Shown here one piece after another: positions 22,990-32,290 of a stretch of DNA of 35,574 nucleotides; the stretch's first letter is position 1, and each line of letters begins with the position of its first letter. The DNA comes from Streptomyces cavernicola (GTDB lineage: Bacteria > Actinomycetota > Actinomycetes > Streptomycetales > Streptomycetaceae). The notes beneath the pieces are model-generated. The model searched no databases. It was not told where the DNA came from and worked only from the letters and a program-made list of their open reading frames with translations. The stretch spans positions 1 to 35,574 of the forward strand of contig NZ_JASCIQ010000060.1 in assembly GCF_029968035.1 (NCBI RefSeq), read 5' to 3'. Both the position numbers and the translations under genes were made by a program.

Positions 22990-23343
22990 GGCCGCGATAG
23001 AGTTGGGAATGCTGTTCCGCTTTTGAGCGCCGCGCTTGCCCGGCGCATATGAGAACTCCCGGATTCGCCGCCGACTTGCGGCCGAAGAGCTCCCGTAATT
23101 CGCACGCTTTGTTCCTTTCGCCCGGTCCGACTTGTTCTGTGATCCGGCGAATCCTCCCCGTTCAGCCGCTCGGCCGCGCCCAGATTTCTCGTCGAATTGA
23201 CCTGTTGCAGACGGCAGTTGGGCAGATACATTCAGCGGCGGTCGACGCGTTCCGGCGCACGCCCCCACCTGTCGGGGGGTGAGGTCTGACCCGGATCCGC
23301 GAAGTGCGGATCTGTGCAAGGGCCAGTAATAGGGGAGTTAGGC
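22990..23343 (+). promoter_or_regulatory. Long leader and predicted promoter of the cold-shock gene
   Basis: No coding sequence is seen; AT content is higher than in the surroundings. TTGCAG (23205-23210), a 16-bp spacer and TACATT (23227-23232) make a plausible promoter giving a 5' leader of about 105 nt, as expected of cold-shock mRNAs. Small hairpins (cccccacctgtcggggg near 23262-23278 and gatccgcgaagtgcggatc near 23293-23311) lie in that leader. Confidence 0.45.
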
Positions 23344-23547
23344 ATGGCTCAGGGCACCGTCAAGTGGTTCAACGCGGAGAAGGGGTACGGCTTCATCGCG
23401 GTCGACGGTGGTGCGGATGTTTTCGTCCACTACAGCGCGATTCAGATGGACGGCTACCGCACCCTTGAAGAAGGTCAGCGAGTGGAGTTCGAGATCTCGC
23501 AGGGCCAGAAGGGTCCGCAGGCGGACATGGTCAAGCTCGCCGTCTGA
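23344..23547 (+). CDS. Cold-shock domain protein
   Basis: 67-residue single OB-fold RNA chaperone (CspA family). RNP1 is KGYGFI and RNP2 is VFVHY, both intact, and it begins MAQGTVKWFNAEKG as in other actinobacterial CSPs. The ATG at 23344 has ggggag 7 bases upstream, so the longer upstream frame is not used. It is followed by a strong terminator and thus forms a single-gene unit. Streptomyces have several paralogues; from memory this position matches one of the S. coelicolor scoF/csp genes near groEL2. Confidence 0.95.
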   Translation: MAQGTVKWFNAEKGYGFIAVDGGADVFVHYSAIQMDGYRTLEEGQRVEFEISQGQKGPQADMVKLAV

Positions 23548-23580
23548 TCCAGGCGCGATCGGCCACCGACGCACTCACGC

Positions 23581-23618
23581 CGAGGGGTCCGCATCCCAAC
23601 AGGGATGCGGACCCCTCG
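23581..23618 (+). terminator. Terminator of the cold-shock gene
   Basis: Perfect 17-bp stem (cgaggggtccgcatccc at 23581-23597 with 23602-23618) closed by an AACA tetraloop, starting 33 bp after the stop codon. Confidence 0.9.
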
Positions 23619-23675
23619 TGCGTGCGCGTACGCACGGGGTCCTGGCTGAGGGGTGCCGCCGGATCCTGGGAGGCG

Positions 23676-23738
23676 CTTGCACTCGTAGGGGGCGAGTGCT
23701 AATCATTGGCGTTAGCACTCTGAAGGTGAGAGTGACAG
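23676..23738 (+). promoter_or_regulatory. Two CIRCE elements and promoter of groEL2
   Basis: CIRCE 1: CTTGCACTC-N9-GAGTGCTAA (23676-23702). CIRCE 2: TTAGCACTC-N9-GAGTGACAG (23712-23738), with a weaker right arm. These are binding sites for the repressor HrcA. A promoter, TTGCAC (23677-23682), 17 bp, TAATCA (23700-23705), is buried in CIRCE 1, so HrcA would block RNA polymerase. The leader to the ATG is about 155 nt. Confidence 0.88.
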
Positions 23739-23868
23739 AACTTGGATCGGGTCGGTGAGGTCCGGGAGCCGGGTGGGGCAAGGAACCACAAGGCTCGCAG
23801 GCCGTCCGTCGCGGGCACCAGCACGGTCCGTTTGCGTTTCCACCCCCTGTCCGGGAGGACCACTTCAC

Positions 23869-25491
<1,623 letters not shown>

Positions 25492-25520
25492 TCGACCTCT
25501 GGTTGATCAACCTGTCCTGA

Positions 25521-25559
25521 CCGAGGGCGGCACTCCCCAGTGGGGAGTGCCGCCCTCGG
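25521..25559. terminator. Terminator of groEL2
   Basis: Perfect 18-bp stem (25521-25538 with 25542-25559, ccgagggcggcactcccc) closed by AGT, 29 bp after the stop codon. The convergent toxin remnant ends 26 bp further on, so it may serve both directions. Confidence 0.9.
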
Positions 25560-25585
25560 GCGTTGCAGGGGGAGGCGCGGCGTGC

Positions 25586-25744
25586 TCAGCGCTCGTAGTG
25601 GTAGCGGCAAGCGGCGATGCGGATCTCGTCCTCGACCACCTTGACGAGGCGGTGCTCGTCGGTGATGCGGCGGGACCAGTAGCCCTGGAAGCCGTGTTTC
25701 AGTGGTTCCGGTTTCCCGATGCCGTCGTTGCCGTTGCGAGACAT
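25586..25744 (-). pseudogene. Truncated Txe/YoeB-family toxin
   Basis: 52 codons whose product matches the C-terminal 45 residues of YoeB mRNA interferases: GKPEPLKHGFQGYWSRRITDEHRLV...IAACRYHY (given in parts: GKPEPLKH, YWSRRITDEHRL, IAACRYHY). Residues equivalent to the YoeB catalytic set are all kept (Glu13, Arg32, His49, Tyr50), but the first 40 or so residues of the family are missing and no ribosome binding site precedes the ATG. No YefM antitoxin gene is adjacent. It sits 11 bp after the murP stop; probably a decayed toxin-antitoxin locus. Confidence 0.8.
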
Positions 25745-25755
25745 GAGGGGGAAGG

Positions 25756-27294
25756 TCAGACGCCCGCGGGTTCCTTGGTGGGGGCGCCGCCGGAGGGCTC
25801 TGCCGCGCCGCCCGTCCGGGGCTCGCCCGCAGCCGTGTCCTGGCCGGTCGCGTTCAGGTCGGCCAGCATCTGCTTGCTGAACCCGAAGAAGTACGTCGCG
25901 AAGAAGCCCACGACGTACCCGACCACGAGGCCGCCCGCGTAGATCGCGATGGTCGCGCCGAGGCCTTTGTCGCCGTCGAGGAGGGGGAAGAGGGCCCAGC
26001 CGGACGGGCCGATGGCCGTGGAGCCGACCTTGTCGCCGATCATCGAGAAGAACCCGACGAACGCGCCGCCCGCCGCGCCGCCCACGCAGGCCGTGACGAA
26101 CGGGCGGCCGAGGGGGAGCGAGACGCCGTAGATCAGGGGTTCGCCGACGCCCAGGAAGCCTGCGGGGAGCGCGGACCGGATCGTCGTACGGATCGAGTGG
26201 TTGTGCTTGAGGCGCTTGAAGACGGCGATGGCGCAGCCGACCTGGCCCGCGCCGGCCATGGCGAGGATGGGGAGCAGGACCGTGTAGCCCTGCTGCTCGA
26301 TGAGCGTGGTGTGGATGGGGATGAGGGCCTGGTGCAGGCCGAGCATCACGAGCGGCAGGAACAGTCCGCCGAGGACCAGGCCCGCGAACGCGCCGGTGTT
26401 GTCGAGGAGCCAGTTGGCGGCGGTGCCGATCGCGGTGGACACCTCGCCCGCGACGAACATCAGGCCGAAGATCGTGACCAGGCCGGAGAGCAGCACGGTG
26501 AGCGTGGGCGTGACCAGTACGTCCACGGCCTCCGGCACCCACTTCCTGCACCACCTCTCGACGTACGTGGCGAGGACCGCCGCGCCCAGCGCGCCGAGCA
26601 CGCCTCCCTGACCCGGGGAGAGCTGCTGGCCGAACGCCTCGATGTCCGCGACGCCGGGGAAGACGATGATCGCCGCGACCGCGCCGCCGAGGATCGGCGT
26701 ACCGCCGAACTCCTTGGCCGTGTTGAAGCCGACGAACACCGCGATCAGCGCCATGAAGCCGGAGGCGATGGCGGCGAGGGCGGGGGTGACGGACGGCAGC
26801 CAACCGAGGTTCGTGAGGAGTCCGTTGAGGCCCGCGATGATGCCGCAGCCGATCAGGGCCGGGATCAGCGGTACGAAGATGTTGGCGATGCGGCGCAGGA
26901 ACAGCTTGACCGGGGTCTGGTTGCGGGCCTTCTGTGCGGCCTTCAACTCGGCGCCCTGGGCGGCGAGTTCATCGGCAGTGGGGGCGGCCTGCGGGGCGGA
27001 GGACTCGACGGGGCGGTCGGACAGGGCCGCCCGCTCCGCCGCCACCAGCTGCTCGAACTCCGGCGTGACCCGTGCGACCTTTCCGGGGCCGAGCACGATC
27101 TGGTACGTCTCGTCCTCGACGACGCCCATCACGTCGGGCAGCGCCGCGAGCTCCTCGTCCCGGACGAGCCTGCGGTCGTGCAGGCCGAGCCGGAGGCGGG
27201 TCATGCAGTGCGCGATGGAGTCGATGTTGGCTGCGCCGCCGACGAGGGGCAGGATCGCGGCGGCGGTGGCGCGGTTCTTGTTGTCGGTGCTCAT
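25756..27294 (-). CDS. murP: PTS EIIBC permease, probable N-acetylmuramic acid transporter
   Basis: 512 residues: N-terminal EIIB domain (about 1-80) with the phosphocysteine in HCMTRLRLGL, and a C-terminal EIIC membrane domain (about 110-490) starting FLRRIANIFVPLIPALIGCG and containing the substrate-loop motif GEPLIYGVSLPLGRPF. No EIIA domain, so it depends on a separate EIIA (Crr). Transports and phosphorylates a sugar at the membrane. The neighbour murQ makes MurNAc the best guess for the substrate; other glucose-family EIIs for GlcNAc or sucrose would look similar. The ATG at 27294 has a weak ribosome binding site. Last gene of the murR-murQ-murP run. Confidence 0.85.
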   Translation of the reverse strand: MSTDNKNRATAAAILPLVGGAANIDSIAHCMTRLRLGLHDRRLVRDEELAALPDVMGVVEDETYQIVLGPGKVARVTPEFEQLVAAERAALSDRPVESSAPQAAPTADELAAQGAELKAAQKARNQTPVKLFLRRIANIFVPLIPALIGCGIIAGLNGLLTNLGWLPSVTPALAAIASGFMALIAVFVGFNTAKEFGGTPILGGAVAAIIVFPGVADIEAFGQQLSPGQGGVLGALGAAVLATYVERWCRKWVPEAVDVLVTPTLTVLLSGLVTIFGLMFVAGEVSTAIGTAANWLLDNTGAFAGLVLGGLFLPLVMLGLHQALIPIHTTLIEQQGYTVLLPILAMAGAGQVGCAIAVFKRLKHNHSIRTTIRSALPAGFLGVGEPLIYGVSLPLGRPFVTACVGGAAGGAFVGFFSMIGDKVGSTAIGPSGWALFPLLDGDKGLGATIAIYAGGLVVGYVVGFFATYFFGFSKQMLADLNATGQDTAAGEPRTGGAAEPSGGAPTKEPAGV

Positions 27295-27377
27295 GTACGG
27301 GCCTTGCTGTGCGGGGGTGCGGTGCCGGGTGGCGTCGGGGTGACGGTGGTGCAGGGTGGTGCCGGTGGGGCCGGGGC

Positions 27378-28337
27378 TCAGGTCGTGGTGGTGTCGGGGG
27401 AGGTCGCGGCGGTGAGGGCGGCCCGGAGGTGGCCACGGGAGCCGGTCAGGAGGTCGTTGGCGGTGGCGGCGTCGACGTCGGCGAGGACCATCAGGATCGC
27501 CGTCTTCACCTCGCCGTCGGCCGCGGCGAGCGCGGACTCGATGACCTCGTCCGGGGCGTCCGTGGCGAGGGCGACGATGCGGCGGGAGCGGGCCTGCAGC
27601 TTGTCGTTGGAGGCGCGCACGTCGACCATCAGGTTCCCGTAGGTCTTGCCGAGCCGGATCATCGTGATCGTCGACAGCATGTTGAGGACGAGCTTCTGGG
27701 CCGTGCCCGCCTTCAACCGGGTGGAGCCGGTGAGGAGTTCGGGCCCGACGACGACCTCGACGCCGTGCTCGGCGGCCGCCCCGAGGGCCGAGTCCGCGTT
27801 GCAGGACAGGCCGATGGTGAGGGCCCCTTCGGCGCGGGCGTGTTCGACGGCGCCGATCGCGTACGGGGTGCGGCCCGACGCGGAGATGCCGACCACCGTG
27901 TCGTCGGCGGTCAGGCCGAGCTTCCGCAGGTCCTCGCGGGCCAGCTCCTTGGAGTCCTCGGCGCCCTCGACGGCGGTGACCATGGCGGGCGGGCCGCCCG
28001 CGATCAGGCCGATCACGTCGCCCGGGTCGGTGTTGAAGGTGGGCGGGCACTCGCTGGCGTCGAGCACGCCGAGCCGTCCGGCGGTGCCGGCGCCCGCGTA
28101 GATCAGGCGGCCGCCGCGGGCCATGCGCTCGGCGGTGGCGTCGATGGCGGCGGCGATCTCGGGCAGCCGCTCGGCGACCGCGGCCGGCACGGAGGCGTCC
28201 TCGCCGTTCATCGTGCGGGCGATGTCGAGCGTGGACAGCCGGTCGATCTCGGCCAGCTCGGGCCGGAACGCCTCCGTGGTGAGCGTGGCGAGCTCGGCGC
28301 GCAGCTCGCCGTAGTTGTCGGGGGTGGTGGCAGTCAT
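27378..28337 (-). CDS. murQ: N-acetylmuramic acid 6-phosphate etherase
   Basis: 319-residue SIS-fold lyase that cleaves the D-lactyl ether of MurNAc-6-phosphate to give GlcNAc-6-phosphate and lactate, used in cell-wall recycling. Diagnostic motifs: ERMARGGRLIYAGAGTAGRLG, DASECPPTF, VGISASGRTPYAIGA and NMLSTITMIRLGKTYGNLMVD (each kept within family spacing), with the catalytic Glu and Ser in the usual places. It lies between the RpiR regulator and the PTS permease on the same strand. Its product is the substrate of NagA at 4424-5581. Confidence 0.95.
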   Translation of the reverse strand: MTATTPDNYGELRAELATLTTEAFRPELAEIDRLSTLDIARTMNGEDASVPAAVAERLPEIAAAIDATAERMARGGRLIYAGAGTAGRLGVLDASECPPTFNTDPGDVIGLIAGGPPAMVTAVEGAEDSKELAREDLRKLGLTADDTVVGISASGRTPYAIGAVEHARAEGALTIGLSCNADSALGAAAEHGVEVVVGPELLTGSTRLKAGTAQKLVLNMLSTITMIRLGKTYGNLMVDVRASNDKLQARSRRIVALATDAPDEVIESALAAADGEVKTAILMVLADVDAATANDLLTGSRGHLRAALTAATSPDTTTT

Positions 28338-28437
28338 GGTGGCGGCGGCTCTCTCGTGCGCGGCGGGTGGGGGGTTCTCGATCGGGGCTTGCCGCGGCCG
28401 GCTATGGCTTGCCGTGGCTTCCTCGGACTTGCCGTGG

Positions 28438-29364
28438 CTATCGGCTGCGCGGGCTGTGCCGGTGGGCGAGCGCTTCGTAGGACGCGGCGAGGGCGGGGGC
28501 CGCGGTCTCGTACGTCCGCTGCGCCACGCCGACGAACAGGCAGTCCACGACGAGGAGTTGGGACGTACGCGAGGACATCGCGGCGGGGCGGAGCTCGCTC
28601 TCGCGGGCGGTGGACGTGGTCAGGACGTGGTCGGCGTACTGCGTGACCGGGCCGTCCGGGCGGCCGGTGATGGCGATGGTGGTGGCGCCGTGCTCGAAGG
28701 CGACGCGCAGCGGCTCTATGACGTCGCCGGTGGAGCCGGAGTGGGTGATCGCCACGGCCACGTCCTTGGAGCGGAGCAGCACCGCGTTGGTCACGGACAG
28801 GTGCGGGTCGCCCATCGCGTGCGCGAGCATGCCGATGCGGAGCAGCTTCTGCGCCAGGTCCTGGGCGACGAGCGAGGAGGCGCCGACGCCGTAGATGTCG
28901 ATACGGCGGGCGGCGGCGAGCGCGGAGACGGCGGCGCCGAGCTGCGCTGTGTCGAGCCCGGCGGCGGTGTCGACGAGGGTCTGCTGCTCGTCGTACGCGA
29001 GCTTGGCGACGACGTCCGCGATCGGGTCGTCGACGGCGATGTCCGCGGTGACGGCCGGGGCGCGGCCCGACTGCTGCTGCGCGGCGAGGCCGGCGAGGGC
29101 GAGGCGCAGGTCGCGGTAGCCCGGGTAGCCGAGGAGGCGGGCCGTGCGCACGACGGTGGCCTCGCTGGTGCCGGTGAGCTCGGCGAGCCCGGTGACCGTC
29201 AGGGCCGCGCACCCGGCCGGATCCCCGGCGACGGCCTCGGCGACGCGCTGCATGGAGCGGGTCATGGACGGCGCGAGGGTGCGCACCTTCGCGGCGAGGG
29301 CCGCGGGGGCGGGCGGGGCGCCGCTGCTGCCGCCGGTGAAAATTTCCTTCACGTTATTGCTCAC
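28438..29364 (-). CDS. murR: RpiR/MurR-family regulator (HTH + SIS)
   Basis: 308 residues from GTG 29364. N-terminal HTH_6 domain (about 25-100, with LAELTGTSEATVVRTARLLG) and a C-terminal SIS sugar-phosphate-binding domain (about 130-260: IDIYGVGASSLVAQDLAQKL, AITHSGSTGDVIEPLR). It probably senses MurNAc-6-phosphate or GlcNAc-6-phosphate and represses the mur genes. The start is set by the VSNNVKEIF beginning; the frame extends upstream only into a terminator. Two inverted TGAAAGATATTTTC-like sites flank the start, one overlapping codons 5-9, so tight autoregulation is likely. A 100-bp gap with imperfect cttgccgtggc repeats separates it from murQ. Confidence 0.85.
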   Translation of the reverse strand: MSNNVKEIFTGGSSGAPPAPAALAAKVRTLAPSMTRSMQRVAEAVAGDPAGCAALTVTGLAELTGTSEATVVRTARLLGYPGYRDLRLALAGLAAQQQSGRAPAVTADIAVDDPIADVVAKLAYDEQQTLVDTAAGLDTAQLGAAVSALAAARRIDIYGVGASSLVAQDLAQKLLRIGMLAHAMGDPHLSVTNAVLLRSKDVAVAITHSGSTGDVIEPLRVAFEHGATTIAITGRPDGPVTQYADHVLTTSTARESELRPAAMSSRTSQLLVVDCLFVGVAQRTYETAAPALAASYEALAHRHSPRSR

Positions 29365-29383
29365 GCTCTGAAAGATATTTTCC
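29337..29383 (-). promoter_or_regulatory. Paired operator-like sites at the murR start
   Basis: TGAAAATTTCCTTCA (29337-29351) and TGAAAGATATTTTCC (29369-29383). The reverse complement of the first matches the second at 12 of 15 positions, so they form an inverted pair with 17 bp between. AT-rich TGAA-N-TTTTC palindromes of this type suit RpiR-family regulators. The first lies inside the murR coding start. Confidence 0.6.
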
Positions 29384-29447
29384 GGCAGGGGCGGCGTCAA
29401 GGGTCGTACGGCACGCGGGGCGCGGGACTCCCGGGCCGAACGCAGAA

Positions 29448-29474
29448 CGGGCCGGCCCCTCAGGGGCCGGCCCG
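29448..29474 (-). terminator. Terminator after the Rpn-like gene
   Basis: Perfect 13-bp stem, cgggccggcccct (29448-29460) with 29462-29474, 21 bp beyond the stop of the minus-strand gene at 29496. It separates that gene from murR. Confidence 0.8.
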
Positions 29475-29495
29475 CTCGCTGCGCCTGCGTACTGC

Positions 29496-30065
29496 CTACG
29501 CCTGGGCGTCGAAGATGTCCGAGGCCTGCTGCGCGGTGAGGGCGCGGGTCAGCCACTGGCTGAGCAGATCCTGGTCATGGCAGGACGTGATGCGTTCGCG
29601 GACGTCGTCGGGTACGTCAAGATCGCGGTCTTCCAGAACCTGAAGCAGGAACTCGGCCCGGCCTTCGTCCCGGATTTCCTCTGCGAGGTACGACTTGAAG
29701 AAGGAGAGGTCCACGGCCACCAGGTTCCTCCAGACGTGCTTGGCCGGGCGGTTGCCCAGGCCCTGGGCGGTGAATTCGGCGATCGGGTTCGCGATGTCCT
29801 CGGGGGTTTCCTTCAGCGCTGCGGACAGCGCCTTCTTGCCCTGGGCCTCCACGGCGAGCAGGAAGGGGCCCTGCTCGGCGGTGTCGAAGCGCAGCAGGGT
29901 GTCGACGCGGCGCTCGACCGGGCTGTCCTCGGTGAGGTCGGTCGGGAGCGCCGTCGCCCCGACCGGTCTCGGGATGTCGGCCCCGAGGAACTCCGAGACA
30001 CGGCTGAAGAGCCCCGGATCGTGCTGGAAGATGCGGTGCATTGCCTCGTGGGAGGAGGTGACCAT
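29496..30065 (-). CDS. Rpn-like/PD-(D/E)XK family protein with apparent internal deletion
   Basis: 189 residues. The N-terminus (MVTSSHEAMHRIFQHDPGLF, VERRVDTLLRFDTAE, FLLAVEAQGKK) is that of a large Streptomyces family related to Rpn/PD-(D/E)XK transposase-like nucleases; AVEAQGKK holds the E-x-Q/K catalytic motif. Homologues, as I recall, run to about 290 residues with a YLYAKY-containing block after this motif. Here the sequence jumps directly to the C-terminal part (NRPAKHVWRNLVAVDLSFFKS...). The frame is intact, so about 100 residues appear to be missing by an in-frame deletion. Probably inactive as a nuclease; function unknown. Confidence 0.68.
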   Translation of the reverse strand: MVTSSHEAMHRIFQHDPGLFSRVSEFLGADIPRPVGATALPTDLTEDSPVERRVDTLLRFDTAEQGPFLLAVEAQGKKALSAALKETPEDIANPIAEFTAQGLGNRPAKHVWRNLVAVDLSFFKSYLAEEIRDEGRAEFLLQVLEDRDLDVPDDVRERITSCHDQDLLSQWLTRALTAQQASDIFDAQA

Positions 30066-30273
30066 GCGGTTCCGTTCGAAGGGTGGAGCAAAGGCGTTCG
30101 AGTGGAGCGTACGGTCGCCAACTGGTAGGAGCGGAAGCCCAGTTGGAGAAGATCACTCGTGCGTGTGGGCTCGCTTGACGGGTGCGCGGAGCGCGTGGTG
30201 AGAGGCGGTTTCCGTGAACTGCGGACCCGTTCCGGCTCGACTTCCGGTGGGGCGGTGGGCGCACAATGGACGC

Positions 30274-30651
30274 ATGAACGCCCCGGATCCCACCAGTCAC
30301 CTGGAGCAGTCGCTGCACGCGGCGCGCGCGCTCGTTCTGGCCGACCTCGTGGCGGGAGACGTGGCCGAGGCCGACGTCGTGTCGCTCGTCGAGGACGCCG
30401 TGTCGCACCGCCGCTGGTGGGTCGAGCAGTGGCCGGAGGGCGCGGAGTTCGTGGCCGGCCTGGTGGCACAGGACGTGCAGGACGCGCTCCTGGAGAAGTA
30501 CGGCCGCTGGCCGCTCTGCCCCGCCTGCGGCTCCGGCGACCCGCACGCGCTGGACGTGGAGCCGGAGTTGGGCACGGACCCGCACTGGGTCTGCGGCAAG
30601 GCCGGGATAGTCGTCGCGGCGGTCGGGTCGCTCGGTTCGGTCGCCCGGTGA
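30274..30651 (+). CDS. Hypothetical protein with Cys-x2-Cys motif
   Basis: 125 residues, mostly helical N-terminal 80 residues (acidic, with HRRWWVEQWPEG), then CPACGSGDPHALDVE and WVCGKAG, which may bind a metal. Third-base GC is high throughout and the ATG at 30274 starts at MNAPDPTSH. No family recognised. It is 40 bp upstream of the DUF4031 gene on the same strand, so the pair may be an operon. Confidence 0.65.
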   Translation: MNAPDPTSHLEQSLHAARALVLADLVAGDVAEADVVSLVEDAVSHRRWWVEQWPEGAEFVAGLVAQDVQDALLEKYGRWPLCPACGSGDPHALDVEPELGTDPHWVCGKAGIVVAAVGSLGSVAR

Positions 30652-30691
30652 GCCGCCGCAGCGGTCGCGGCCGGCACGCGGGGTGGGCCCG

Positions 30692-30958
30692 GTGACCGTC
30701 TACATCGACCCGCCGACCTGGCCGGGCCACGGCCGCCTCTGGTCGCACATGATCAGCGATGTGTCGTACGACGAGTTGCACGCGTTCGCCGAGAAGGTGG
30801 GCTGTCCGCGGCGGGCGTTCGAGCGGGACCACTACGACGTGCCCGCGCACCGGTACGCGGATGCGGTGCGTGCCGGTGCGCGGGAGGTGTCGAGCAGGGA
30901 GGTCGTACGGCTGCTCACGCAGGCGGGGCTGCGGCGGAGGAAGCGGAGCGCTCGCTAG
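30692..30958 (+). CDS. DUF4031 domain protein
   Basis: 88 residues. The sequence TVYIDPPTWPGHGRLWSHMISD with HAFAEKVGCPRRAFERDHYDVP and a basic C-terminus (shown here in pieces: VYIDPP, LWSHMISD, FERDHYDVP) is the DUF4031 pattern, a small protein of unknown role in actinobacteria and proteobacteria. GTG 30692 is chosen; GTG 30683 is also in frame. Its last 44 bp overlap the convergent MFS gene. Confidence 0.8.
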   Translation: MTVYIDPPTWPGHGRLWSHMISDVSYDELHAFAEKVGCPRRAFERDHYDVPAHRYADAVRAGAREVSSREVVRLLTQAGLRRRKRSAR

Positions 30959-32216
30959 CAGGCTCAGCCGAGGGACCGCCGGTGGCGACCGTCACCGAGC
31001 GCCCCTTCTGCATCCGCAGCGCCAGCCCCACCGCGGCAAGGCCGAGCACCGTCATCCCCGCGCCCGCCCAGGCCGGGGACGTGTAGCCGAGGCCCGCGTC
31101 GATGACGAGGCCGCCGAGCCAGGGGCCGCTGGTGTTGCCCAGGTTGAAGGCGGCCGTGGCGGTGGCGCCGGCGAGGGTCGGGGCGGCGCCGGCGACGTTG
31201 AACATGCGGGCGTTGAGCGCCGGGGCCGTGTAGAACGCGGAGAAGCCGACGAGGAAGGCCACGGCCACCGCGACCGCCGCGAGGGACGCGAACAGGCCGA
31301 GGACCACCAGGAACACCGTCGACGCGACGATGCCGCTGAACAGCACGCCGAAGAGGTGCGCGTCCGCGATCCGCCCGCCGATCGTCGTACCCACGAGCGC
31401 GCCGATCCCGAAGAGCGCGAGGACCGTGGGCACCCAGCCGGAGTCCAGGCCCGAGACGTCCGTGAGCAGCGGCGCGAGGTAGCTGAACGCGCAGAACACA
31501 CCGCCGCCCGCGAGCGTGATGAGCGCGATCTGCACCCACACCTGCGGGTCCCGGTAGATCACCAGCTCGCGCCGGAGCTGCGGCTTCACGGCCGGCACCG
31601 GGATGCGCGGGATGAGCGTGGCGACGCCGACGAGCGCGATCGCGGAGGCCGCGCCGACCGCCCAGAACGCCGACCGCCAGCCGAAGTGCTCGCCGAGGAA
31701 CGCGCCCGCGGGCACGCCGAGGACGTTGGCGATGGAGAGCCCGCCGATCATCACGGCCATGGCGCGGGCCCGCGCGCTCTTGTCCACCATGGCGATGGCG
31801 ACGCCCGCGCCGACCGCCCAGAACCCGGCGCAGGCGAGGGCGCTCACGACCCGGGAGGCGAAGAGGACCTCGTACGTGGGGGCGAGCGCGCCCGCGACCT
31901 GGCCCAGGCCGAACACGGTGATCAGGGAGATCAGGGTGGTGCGCCGGGGCAGCCGCAGCGTGGCGGCGGCGAGGACGGGCGCGCCGACGACCATGCCGAT
32001 GGCGAAGGCGGATATCAGGAGCCCGGCGCTCGGAATGGAGACGTCCATGTCGCGGGCGATCTCCGGGAGCAGCCCGGAGAGCATGAACTCGCTGGTGCCG
32101 AGCGCGAAGACGGCGAGGCCGAGCGTGTGCACGGCGATGGGCATGCGCGTCTTGCCGGAGGGCTTCTCCGAAGCGGCGAGGGAAGGGGCGGGGTCGGGCG
32201 TCACAGGGTCGGGCAT
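30915..32216 (-). CDS. MFS transporter, DHA1-type drug/sugar efflux
   Basis: 433 residues, about 12 membrane segments. Motifs of the 12-TM DHA1 group: GTSEFMLSGLLPEIARD in TM1, GAPVLAAATLRLPRRT (motif A region) after TM2, and GGLSIANVLGVPAGAFLGEHFGWR (motif C region, split as SIANVLGVPAG and GEHFGWRSAF). Likely a proton-driven exporter of small molecules at the cytoplasmic membrane (AraJ/Cmr-like); substrate unknown. The ATG at 32216 starts a short hydrophilic leader. It lies 74 bp downstream of the GNAT gene in a minus-strand series. Confidence 0.87.
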   Translation of the reverse strand: MPDPVTPDPAPSLAASEKPSGKTRMPIAVHTLGLAVFALGTSEFMLSGLLPEIARDMDVSIPSAGLLISAFAIGMVVGAPVLAAATLRLPRRTTLISLITVFGLGQVAGALAPTYEVLFASRVVSALACAGFWAVGAGVAIAMVDKSARARAMAVMIGGLSIANVLGVPAGAFLGEHFGWRSAFWAVGAASAIALVGVATLIPRIPVPAVKPQLRRELVIYRDPQVWVQIALITLAGGGVFCAFSYLAPLLTDVSGLDSGWVPTVLALFGIGALVGTTIGGRIADAHLFGVLFSGIVASTVFLVVLGLFASLAAVAVAVAFLVGFSAFYTAPALNARMFNVAGAAPTLAGATATAAFNLGNTSGPWLGGLVIDAGLGYTSPAWAGAGMTVLGLAAVGLALRMQKGRSVTVATGGPSAEPASERSASSAAAPPA

Positions 32217-32290
32217 ATCCGTTGCGAACAGTGACCGAGCGGGGCCCTATTCCCCTGCGGAGCGCCCGAGGCCATCCCGTGATGCAACGT

